From Verrucomicrobiota bacterium (lineage in GTDB: Bacteria > Verrucomicrobiota > Verrucomicrobiia > Opitutales > Coraliomargaritaceae): 8,770 bases of DNA. This document shows, piece by piece, positions 1 through 5,544 of the stretch. The translations under genes were made by a program, and so were the position numbers. Numbering within the stretch: the first letter of the stretch is position 1; every line of letters begins with the position of its first letter. Under the pieces are notes generated by a model, which was not told the DNA's origin, searched no databases, and saw nothing but the letters and a program-made list of their open reading frames with translations. The stretch is taken from contig JAQCDT010000047.1 of NCBI GenBank assembly GCA_027620575.1, positions 1-8,770 on the forward strand, read 5' to 3'.

Positions 1-1238
1 CTATGCTTTTTGCATCCGATGGACCGGCTATCAACTCAGGCGACACTGCATGGATAATCACTGCAACCGCTTTAGTTTTATTCATGACGCTTCCTGGACT
101 CGCTCTATTTTACGGAGGCCTTGTTCGTTCTAAAAACTACCTATCGGTCTTGATGCACAATGTGGCGATTGCTTGTTTAGCATCCATTCTTTGGGTCATC
201 TGTCTTTACAGTATCGCTTTCACTGAGGGCAATGCCTACTTCGGCGATCTTTCAAAAGCTTTTCTCAGTGGAATCAATCAAGATTCTGTCAGTGGAACTA
301 TCCCTGAATTGCTCTTTGTTGGCTTCCAAATGACATTTGCTATCATTACCCCTGCGTTGATTATCGGCGCATTTGTTGAGCGTATGAAATTCACCGCAGT
401 CCTTTTGTTCACTGGGCTATGGCTCTTTTTAGTCTATGCACCTGTAACTCACTGGGTATGGGGCGGAGGCTGGCTTTCTCAGATGGGCGTGATTGATTTC
501 GCTGGTGGCTTAGTCGTTCATGCGACTGCAGGTATTTCAGCTTTAATTTTAGCAAAAGTTCTCATGCCGAGAAAAGGTTTTCCCGATCGTTTATCCGTTC
601 CACATCAACCGGGTCTGGTTATGATTGGAGCTTCGATGCTTTGGGTAGGGTGGTTCGGATTCAATGCCGGTAGCCAACTCGCTGCGGATGGTCAAGCGGC
701 CATGTCTTTACTCGTCACACATATCTCTGCATCAGTTGCCAGTTTAACTTGGATGCTTATCGAATGGAAAAAGAACGGCAAGCCAGGTCTAGTTGGAATC
801 GTTACTGGTACCATTGCGGGACTTGCAACTATCACACCTGCATCAGGGAGCGTTGGCCCAATTGGCGCGATCATCATTGGTTTCTCTGCTGGCTTAATCT
901 GTTACTTTATGTGTGGAATTATCAAAGGTGCTTTAAAAATTGATGATTCACTAGACGTATTTGCTGTGCACGGAGTGGGTGGTATCCTTGGAACTTTGCT
1001 CGTGGCCTTTTTAGCGGCAGACGCATTCGGTGGAAACGGTGGTGTCGATTTTAACGCACTTGCTCAACTCAAAGTACAAGCAATCGGTGTTGTCACAGTA
1101 GTCGCCTGGTCTGCTATCGCCACAATCATCATTATCACTATTTGTAAGCTAGTGACTGGATTACGAGTCACCGAAGAAACCGAAACCATCGGTCTTGACG
1201 AAGCTGAACACGGTGAAAACGCTTATAATTTTGACTGA
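1..1238 (+). CDS. amtB: Ammonium channel/transporter AmtB (5' end cut by window)
   Basis: Inner-membrane ammonium channel of the Amt/MEP/Rh family. The family's ammonium-site and pore residues are present. Numbering from the first visible Met at base 3, they are F112 (in GFQMTF), W153 (HWVWGGG), D165 and H173 (DFAGGLVVH), W217, F220 and S224 (GWFGFNAGS) and H323 (DVFAVHGVGG). By alignment from memory these match E. coli mature F107, W148, D160, H168, W212, F215, S219 and H318, a constant offset of 5. The C-terminal tail (GLRVTEETE to ENAYNFD) has the usual cytoplasmic form that couples the channel to PII. About 11 hydrophobic helices are visible. The reading frame is open at base 1, and the first residues, LFASDGPAINSGDTAW, look like a signal-peptide end followed by the mature start. 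The ATG at base 3 is therefore probably internal, with the true start upstream of the window. glnK follows after 44 bp. Confidence 0.95.
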   Translation, partial: MLFASDGPAINSGDTAWIITATALVLFMTLPGLALFYGGLVRSKNYLSVLMHNVAIACLASILWVICLYSIAFTEGNAYFGDLSKAFLSGINQDSVSGTIPELLFVGFQMTFAIITPALIIGAFVERMKFTAVLLFTGLWLFLVYAPVTHWVWGGGWLSQMGVIDFAGGLVVHATAGISALILAKVLMPRKGFPDRLSVPHQPGLVMIGASMLWVGWFGFNAGSQLAADGQAAMSLLVTHISASVASLTWMLIEWKKNGKPGLVGIVTGTIAGLATITPASGSVGPIGAIIIGFSAGLICYFMCGIIKGALKIDDSLDVFAVHGVGGILGTLLVAFLAADAFGGNGGVDFNALAQLKVQAIGVVTVVAWSAIATIIIITICKLVTGLRVTEETETIGLDEAEHGENAYNFD

Positions 1239-1282
1239 TATCTGAACTTGTCACCGTCATTTAAACCTATATATTAAATTCT

Positions 1283-1621
1283 ATGAAATTAATAAAAGCT
1301 ATTATCAAACCCTTTAAACTTGAGGACGTAAAAGCCGCTTTAGAAGAAGTCGGCGTATCTGGCATGACTGTAATTGAAGCCAAGGGCTATGGTCGTCAAA
1401 AAGGACACACGGAAATTTATCGTGGTAGTGAATACACTATCGATTTTCTCCCAAAAACCATTATCGAAGCAGTAGTGGAAGACGATGTAGTCGCTAAAGC
1501 AAGCGAAGCGATCATCACTAGTGCTAAAACGGGTAAAATCGGAGACGGCAAAATTTTCGTCCTGCCAGTCGAGTCAGCAATACGTATTCGTACTGAAGAA
1601 AAAGACAACGAAGCGCTTTAA
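1283..1621 (+). CDS. glnK: Nitrogen regulatory protein PII (GlnK-type)
   Basis: Trimeric PII signal protein that binds ATP/ADP and 2-oxoglutarate and blocks AmtB when nitrogen is sufficient. The 112-residue length is the family norm. Visible parts are the beta1 strand (MKLIKAIIKPF), Q39 (the 2-oxoglutarate contact in GRQKG), the T-loop at about 37-55 with Y51 at the classical uridylylation site (RGSEYTIDF), the B-loop TGKIGDGK at 83-90, and the C-loop RIRTEE at 101-106. The GlnK name rests mainly on linkage to amtB. The T-loop has Asp54, as in E. coli GlnB, so sequence alone does not separate GlnB from GlnK. The order is amtB then glnK, as in Bacillus nrgAB and opposite to E. coli glnK-amtB. 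There is no Shine-Dalgarno before the ATG; a TATATT box ends 7 bp upstream. A strong terminator follows, so the pair is probably one transcript. Confidence 0.95.
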   Translation: MKLIKAIIKPFKLEDVKAALEEVGVSGMTVIEAKGYGRQKGHTEIYRGSEYTIDFLPKTIIEAVVEDDVVAKASEAIITSAKTGKIGDGKIFVLPVESAIRIRTEEKDNEAL

Positions 1622-1649
1622 ATCTGGTCTCCAACGACACGCTTTATCC

Positions 1650-1687
1650 AATCGCTTATTGACTCTGCTCAATAAGCGATTTTTTTT
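1650..1687 (+). terminator. Rho-independent terminator of amtB-glnK
   Basis: A perfect 13-bp inverted repeat (AATCGCTTATTGA at 1650-1662, complement at 1669-1681) encloses a 6-base loop and runs directly into seven T residues (1681-1687). It begins 28 bp after the glnK stop. It is the clearest regulatory structure in the window and separates the nitrogen operon from the M42 gene. Confidence 0.92.
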
Positions 1688-1714
1688 AGTTAAATTGCTG
1701 ATTAAACCTTATTC

Positions 1715-1720
1715 TATAAT
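1715..1720 (+). promoter_or_regulatory. TATAAT box abutting the M42 start codon
   Basis: A perfect TATAAT lies directly next to the ATG. As a -10 element it would start RNA inside the gene, so it is either chance AT-richness or a sign that the upstream TTATTC (1709-1714) is the working box. No -35 with normal spacing was found. Low confidence. Confidence 0.2.
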
Positions 1721-2791
1721 ATGTCCGTACCTAAATTTTTAAATGAACTCCTAGATGCACGTTCACCTACAGGGTGTGAATATGAAGCACAAGCCGTAGT
1801 CGATAATTGGATAGAGCCAATTGCCGACGATTACCGTAAAGATATCATGGGGAATCGTTTTGCTACGATTAATCCAAAGGGTGATCCAAGTGTGCTCTTT
1901 GCCGGACATATTGATGAACTGGGTCTCCTCATCACCTATATCGATGACAAAGGCTTTCTTTACTTTGAGACCCTAGGCGGACACGACCTCAGTATTATTT
2001 CAGGAAGACGCATTGCTATTCTTACGGAAAAAGGAGTGGTCAAGGGAGTAACGGGCAAGCAAGCGATACACTTAATGAGCCCAGAAGACCGAAAGAAAGT
2101 TCCACAGACCCACGAAATATGGATAGACATAGGCGTGAAGAGCAAAGCCGAAGCCGAGGCCCTTGTCTCGATTGGGGACGCGGGCGTTTATGATCAGAGT
2201 TTTGAACTGATCAATGGCACAGTCGGTGTCGCACGTGCCTTTGATGATAAAGCAGGGGCTTACGCTATACTCGAAGCCATTCGTCGTCTCGCAGAAGAAC
2301 GCAAAAACAATGCAGATTCGCTTCAGGCAAAAGTGATTGGTGTCGCCACCACACAAGAAGAGATTGGTACTCGGGGTGCGATCACCGCAGCCTTTTCCGA
2401 AAATCCAGATTTCGCCATTGCCGTGGATGTGGGACACGCAACCGACTCACCGAATTGCGATAACCGAAAGTACGGCAAGTTTGTCCAAGGCGGCGGACCG
2501 ATTATTTGCAAAGGTCCAAACATCAACCCAATCGTTTTCAAAAAACTCAAAGCTCTAGCCGAAGCCCAAGGCATCCCTCATCAAGTGGAAGCGGATGCTC
2601 GACCCACTGGCACAGATGCTCGAGTGATTCAAGTCGCCCAATCAGGCATCGCTACCGGACTGCTCTCCATTCCACTTCGCTATATGCACACACCCAGTGA
2701 AATGGTTGATCTCGAAGATATTGAGAACACCGTGAAGCTCCTCGTGGCCTTCGCACAGTCCCTCAAACCAGGCGACAACGGCATTTGGTAA
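1721..2791 (+). CDS. M42-family metallo-aminopeptidase
   Basis: Cytoplasmic di-metal aminopeptidase of the M42 family (relatives: FrvX, YsdC, glutamyl aminopeptidase PepA of lactococci, archaeal TET), which trims peptides from the N-terminus and often forms dodecameric tetrahedra. All expected metal and catalytic residues are visible: H63 and D65 in AGHIDELG, the bridging Asp in RAFDDKAG (175/176), E213 (general base) and E214 in TQEEIGTRG, D236 in AVDVGHATD, and H323 in RYMHTPSEM. Residues from about 70 to 165 form the inserted PDZ-like/dimerisation domain. The 356-residue length is normal and no signal peptide is seen. The start is set by ATG-Ser-Val-Pro-Lys followed by the usual LLDARSPTGCE helix. 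It has no Shine-Dalgarno, and TATAAT directly abuts the ATG. It lies between two terminators, so it is likely transcribed alone. Substrate preference cannot be read from sequence. Confidence 0.93.
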   Translation: MSVPKFLNELLDARSPTGCEYEAQAVVDNWIEPIADDYRKDIMGNRFATINPKGDPSVLFAGHIDELGLLITYIDDKGFLYFETLGGHDLSIISGRRIAILTEKGVVKGVTGKQAIHLMSPEDRKKVPQTHEIWIDIGVKSKAEAEALVSIGDAGVYDQSFELINGTVGVARAFDDKAGAYAILEAIRRLAEERKNNADSLQAKVIGVATTQEEIGTRGAITAAFSENPDFAIAVDVGHATDSPNCDNRKYGKFVQGGGPIICKGPNINPIVFKKLKALAEAQGIPHQVEADARPTGTDARVIQVAQSGIATGLLSIPLRYMHTPSEMVDLEDIENTVKLLVAFAQSLKPGDNGIW

Positions 2792-2810
2792 CTAGAACAA
2801 CCCAAAATCA

Positions 2811-2842
2811 ATAATCGAGTTTTAGTCGATTATGACTTTTTT
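2811..2842. terminator. AT-rich hairpin terminator after M42, possibly two-way
   Basis: A perfect 8-bp stem (ATAATCGA at 2811-2818, TCGATTAT at 2826-2833) encloses a 7-base loop, and TTTTTT follows at 2837-2842. It starts 20 bp after the M42 stop. Read on the minus strand the same stem is followed by TGATTTTGG, so it could also end transcription from the small minus-strand ORF, whose TAA stop (2830-2832) lies inside the stem. The stem is AT-rich and therefore weak. Confidence 0.6.
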
Positions 2843-2997
2843 GAAACTTTAGTCGAAGGTTTGGAACTAGGTTGCGAAAATTTGACCGCACTTGGGCTTG
2901 GAATATAACTACCTCTACTTTCTGACATGGGCTTAGGCATGTTAGAACCCTTTTGTTGAGATGCATCTTTAGGGTGTGATGGCTTTCTCACGCTCAT
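2830..2997 (-). CDS. Candidate small protein, 55 residues, Ser/Pro/Lys-rich
   Basis: ATG-to-TAA frame on the minus strand. The product begins MSVRKPSHPKDASQQKG and ends PSTKVSKKS. It is rich in Ser, Pro and Lys, strongly basic, and has no hydrophobic segment or cysteine, so it would be soluble and probably disordered. An in-frame TGA lies one codon upstream of the ATG, which fixes the 5' limit. GAGG sits only 1-2 bases before the ATG, too close to serve it; it would be better placed for the GTG two codons later. The stop codon falls inside the hairpin shared with the M42 gene, as expected for a real convergent gene. No family was recognised. A 55-codon frame can arise by chance in half a kilobase of DNA, so confidence is modest. 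Confidence 0.35.
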   Translation of the reverse strand: MSVRKPSHPKDASQQKGSNMPKPMSESRGSYIPSPSAVKFSQPSSKPSTKVSKKS

Positions 2998-3102
2998 ACC
3001 TCAGTTTTTCTTCATGAGAATTTTCATTCGGATTATCGTGTGTATGCATCGTTTTGGATTCAGTTTCAGACCTACTGGTTATTAGAAGTTCTTACTCTGT
3101 GT

Positions 3103-3148
3103 TTTATTCCAAATTTTTCTTCAGCGATTTTAGTAAATTTGGAATAAA
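3103..3148. repeat. Perfect 14-bp inverted repeat, 18-bp spacer
   Basis: TTTATTCCAAATTT (3103-3116) is exactly repeated in reverse complement (3135-3148) with 18 bases between. As RNA it forms an AT-rich hairpin without a clean T-run. As DNA it could be a dimeric-regulator site spanning about three helical turns between arm centres. Its function is unknown. Confidence 0.75.
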
Positions 3149-3283
3149 TGTTCCTTCTCAGAGCTCTTAAGTTTAAGGTCATAACGACCTCAGATGAACT
3201 CTCTCTTAAACCCTCCCGTTTACTGCCAATTTAAATTTTCTATGCTTCGGTCAAAAGAATGAAAAGATCCGAATGAGCTAGAA

Positions 3284-3307
3284 TATCCGAGTATCCGAGT
3301 ATCCGAA
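3284..3307 (+). repeat. Three tandem 8-bp TATCCGAG units
   Basis: TATCCGAG occurs at 3284-3291 and 3292-3299, and with a final A at 3300-3307. The array ends 23 bp before the propeller start codon, within its probable 5' untranslated or promoter region. Units of 8 bp are prone to slip, so copy number could vary between strains and change promoter or leader spacing. Any such effect is inference. Confidence 0.7.
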
Positions 3308-3330
3308 ATGTAATTGAATTTCCCAAAGCA

Positions 3331-4527
3331 ATGAACTCTTCCGATTCAACCAATAAAGATTTTTCAGATAGCAAACAAAGTGCATCTAATTTTCAAAACA
3401 AACAACTCAGCAATGGGTGTGTCTTATCTGTTTTGATCGACTCTCATGCTCAAGCTGGCATCACTTATTTTGTTGGGACAGATGGAGATGGTGTTAATTG
3501 GGGGACCAGTGACTCTCGAGCGTGCTTTCCAGAACAGTGGGAAGTTGTTGATACAAGCGATACGCCTGCCATGCAAAGTGATCATGTTCGTTTTATGGAT
3601 CTAAAAAATTATGACAAAGAAGACGCTATGCTCTATGTCGCCACCTATGGAGGTGTTTCTTATGCTCGATATAATCGAAATGAGCCAGGGTTTGGTCCTT
3701 GGAAGACAGCCACTCGCTTAGAGTTTCTTCATGATAATCTAAATTCTCTAAAAGACCATATCCGCAGCATTCATATTGCTCGCACCCATTCGCACAGTCT
3801 TGATAAAGCTAAAATGTACATAGCAACGGACCAAGGTTTATGGGTAAGCACATTGAATCGAAAAGGGCAACCCAGCGAATGGACAAATCTCGGTCTTGGT
3901 GTAGTCTCAATCAGCTCGATATATGCAACGGGCAACCAAGATAAAGACATTATTTTAGTCGGTACTACCGACCATGGCTTAGTCGTTGGATTAATCGAAA
4001 AGAATCACATCCATTGGCAATACTACGATGTTTCTAAAGGCCTTGCTTCAGATCATATTTGGGATGTTTTTATCACAAAAAAAACAGTAGGGGGTAGTAT
4101 CATCATCGGAACTAATGGCGGAGGCATCTCATGGGCACAAATCGAAGCCATCGATGACGACCAAATTCAACTATCCAAATGGACCACCGTGAATAGTGAA
4201 ACGGAAGGATTCCCCAATAACAGTAATGCACAGCTCTTTGCTTCTGGGAACAAAGCGGGGGATACTTTGTGGGTGGGCACTCGTGCCGGACTCGCTTGGG
4301 CACACTTCGATGCAGACTATAATTTAAACCATTGGCAAACCGCACTCATTGCTGATACCACTAATGATATCGGTAGTGTGTTAGTTCAAGATGGATGGAT
4401 TACCCTCGGAATTTATCGCACAGGGCTTGCTGTCTCTCAATTAGACAAGCACGGAAATCCCACTACTTGGAAAGTGGCACAGGCTAAAAACAACACCGAC
4501 ACCGACACTAACACCGACACCGAATAG
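3331..4527 (+). CDS. Seven-repeat beta-propeller protein (Reg_prop-like)
   Basis: 398 residues consisting almost entirely of about seven blade-like repeats after a 25-residue Ser/Asn/Lys-rich, hydrophilic N-terminus. Rough blades are 26-79, 80-131, 132-189, 190-238, 239-293, 294-342 and 343-383. Each has a strand ending in a GT- or AT-like turn and a glycine-rich partner: FVGTDGDGVNW, YVATYGGVSY, YIATDQGLWV, LVGTTDHGLVV, IIGTNGGGISW, LWVGTRAGLAW and TLGIYRTGLAVS. This resembles the ligand-sensing propeller of hybrid two-component regulators (Reg_prop, PF07494), but no histidine kinase, response-regulator or membrane part is attached. With no signal peptide it would be cytoplasmic. It ends in an Asp/Thr repeat tail. 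The ATG at 3331 is the only plausible start, since the frame has no other start codon back to the stop at 3274. The methyltransferase gene follows after 49 bp. Role unknown; a binding scaffold is a guess. Confidence 0.85.
   Translation: MNSSDSTNKDFSDSKQSASNFQNKQLSNGCVLSVLIDSHAQAGITYFVGTDGDGVNWGTSDSRACFPEQWEVVDTSDTPAMQSDHVRFMDLKNYDKEDAMLYVATYGGVSYARYNRNEPGFGPWKTATRLEFLHDNLNSLKDHIRSIHIARTHSHSLDKAKMYIATDQGLWVSTLNRKGQPSEWTNLGLGVVSISSIYATGNQDKDIILVGTTDHGLVVGLIEKNHIHWQYYDVSKGLASDHIWDVFITKKTVGGSIIIGTNGGGISWAQIEAIDDDQIQLSKWTTVNSETEGFPNNSNAQLFASGNKAGDTLWVGTRAGLAWAHFDADYNLNHWQTALIADTTNDIGSVLVQDGWITLGIYRTGLAVSQLDKHGNPTTWKVAQAKNNTDTDTNTDTE
4493..4523 (+). repeat. ACACCG-type hexanucleotide repeat coding a Thr-Asp tail
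   Basis: The 3' end of the propeller gene is a run of ACCGAC hexamers interrupted by one ACTAAC, encoding alternating Thr and Asp/Asn as the last dozen residues. It is a coding microsatellite in which changes by whole units keep the frame. It lies outside the propeller fold, so the length is probably loosely constrained. Confidence 0.8.
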
Positions 4528-4576
4528 TCATGGCAGCCTTAAGCTTTTCGCAATCTACAATCAGGCATAGCATAAT

Positions 4577-5440
4577 ATGACTTCTTTAGATTTAGATTTG
4601 ATCAGCCCAACAGCAATCATTGTGAATCAGCTTAAGGCAGAACATCACCTCGGTGGACAAGAGCCAAAGATTTATTCCGATCCCATAACCGTACAACTTG
4701 CACACATTTTTGCTCAGCAAAATGTGCTTAAATCTTATCGTTCGCTGTCTTCCGATTTAATTAACGGTGCCCAATCAAGTGTCCTGCTTCGTTCCCGTTA
4801 TGCCAGTGATCGATTCCTAGAACTCACTCGAGCGGGCTATGACCAATGTATTCTCTTCGGTTCAGGTTTAGATTGCTTTGCCTATCAAGCACGACACGAA
4901 TTTCAAGGCGTGCAAATATTTGAACTGGATCGATGGACTTTATTAGAACTCAAAGAAGAAATCCTCTCGCAATGCCTTTACCCTAAACCGCACAACCTCC
5001 AATTCTGCCCAGTCGATTTTAAAACCGATGATTTATTCCAAGCACTGCTCAATCACGATTACGACCCAAGTAAACCCAGCTTTATGACTCTCTTCGGAGT
5101 CACACAATACATAGAAGGCCCAGTGTTTGATCGAATCTTACAAGCTATTCTGTATTGCTTTGAAGGCACTCAATTCATTGTTTCCTACATTGTCCCACAA
5201 GACACCCTAGAAGCAAAAGAAGCTAAGCTCTTGAACGAATTTAAACAAATCGCCAGTGCCGGTGGCGAACCCTTTGTCAGTTCATACCATCCCCAAGCCC
5301 TCGCTCAAAAACTCTTAGACCTCGGATTCCGTTCCGTGCAACACATCACTTCAGAAGAGGTTCAAAAACGCTACTTTCAAAATCGCACCGACGGCCTCTA
5401 CGCCAACTCGGTTGAACAACTTATCCTTGCCACGGTTTAG
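4577..5440 (+). CDS. SAM-dependent methyltransferase, PPM1/LCMT-like family
   Basis: 287 residues with the order of motifs typical of the leucine carboxyl methyltransferase superfamily (PF04072). These are an N-terminal SPTAIIVNQLKAEHH helix, a DPIT segment near 35, RSRYASDRFLELTRAGYDQ at 72-90, the SAM-binding turn ILFGSGLDCFAYQ at 92-104, the acidic strand end FELDRW at 115-120 (E116/D118 placed for the SAM ribose), VDF at 146-148, and TLFGVTQYIEG at 171-181 in place of the usual EG-containing motif. In bacteria this superfamily mostly O-methylates small molecules or polyketide-type products, so the protein-phosphatase function of eukaryotic LCMT should not be assumed. The substrate is unknown. 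No signal peptide is present. It follows the propeller gene by 49 bp in the same direction with no terminator between, so co-transcription is likely. There is no Shine-Dalgarno; CATAAT abuts the ATG. Confidence 0.87.
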   Translation: MTSLDLDLISPTAIIVNQLKAEHHLGGQEPKIYSDPITVQLAHIFAQQNVLKSYRSLSSDLINGAQSSVLLRSRYASDRFLELTRAGYDQCILFGSGLDCFAYQARHEFQGVQIFELDRWTLLELKEEILSQCLYPKPHNLQFCPVDFKTDDLFQALLNHDYDPSKPSFMTLFGVTQYIEGPVFDRILQAILYCFEGTQFIVSYIVPQDTLEAKEAKLLNEFKQIASAGGEPFVSSYHPQALAQKLLDLGFRSVQHITSEEVQKRYFQNRTDGLYANSVEQLILATV

Positions 5441-5530
5441 CGTCTCACTTCTGTTTTTTAATTCTGTTTTTCATCGATCAGGCTAAATTGTTTTGACATT
5501 CAGTCCGTAGCGGTTTTGAGTCGGAATTTG

Positions 5531-5536
5531 CATAAT
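5531..5536 (+). promoter_or_regulatory. Candidate -10-like CATAAT before the GH30 gene
   Basis: CATAAT ends 8 bp before the GH30 ATG, so a start at +7 or so would give an mRNA beginning at or next to the start codon. A perfect TTGACA is at 5493-5498, but the 32-bp spacing is far from the 17 bp of a standard sigma-70 promoter. The pair is therefore not a normal promoter. No Shine-Dalgarno is present. Low confidence. Confidence 0.25.
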
Positions 5537-5544
5537 TTTACAGT

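Larger units (their letters stand above)
2792..3330. other. 539-bp AT-rich gap between M42 and propeller genes
   Basis: No plus-strand ORF longer than about 30 codons was found here. The stretch contains, in order, a two-way terminator hairpin (2811-2842), a 55-codon minus-strand ORF (2830-2997), a perfect 14-bp inverted repeat (3103-3148), smaller nested inverted repeats (AGGTC/GACCT at 3176-3190 and GTTTAAG/CTTAAAC at 3171-3211) and three tandem TATCCGAG units (3284-3307). I saw no tRNA cloverleaf, known riboswitch core or transposon end. It may hold a small RNA, a small protein gene or remnants of a decayed gene. Confidence 0.6.

Noticed and set aside
3..5. ATG at base 3 as the true amtB start
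   Set aside because: The frame is open to the window edge and the following residues look like the end of a signal peptide plus a mature AmtB start, so the real start is probably upstream.
2072..2437. 121-codon minus-strand frame inside the M42 gene
   Set aside because: It is a shadow of a full-length M42 gene with all metal ligands intact; its product has no recognisable motif.
2792..3330. Possible IS remnant, CRISPR array, tRNA or riboswitch in the long gap
   Set aside because: There is no transposase fragment, no repeat-spacer pattern, no cloverleaf and no known riboswitch core; the inverted and tandem repeats alone are not enough.
5493..5536. TTGACA and CATAAT as a sigma-70 promoter for the GH30 gene
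   Set aside because: The 32-bp spacing is nearly twice the working range, and no -10-like sequence lies 16-18 bp after TTGACA.
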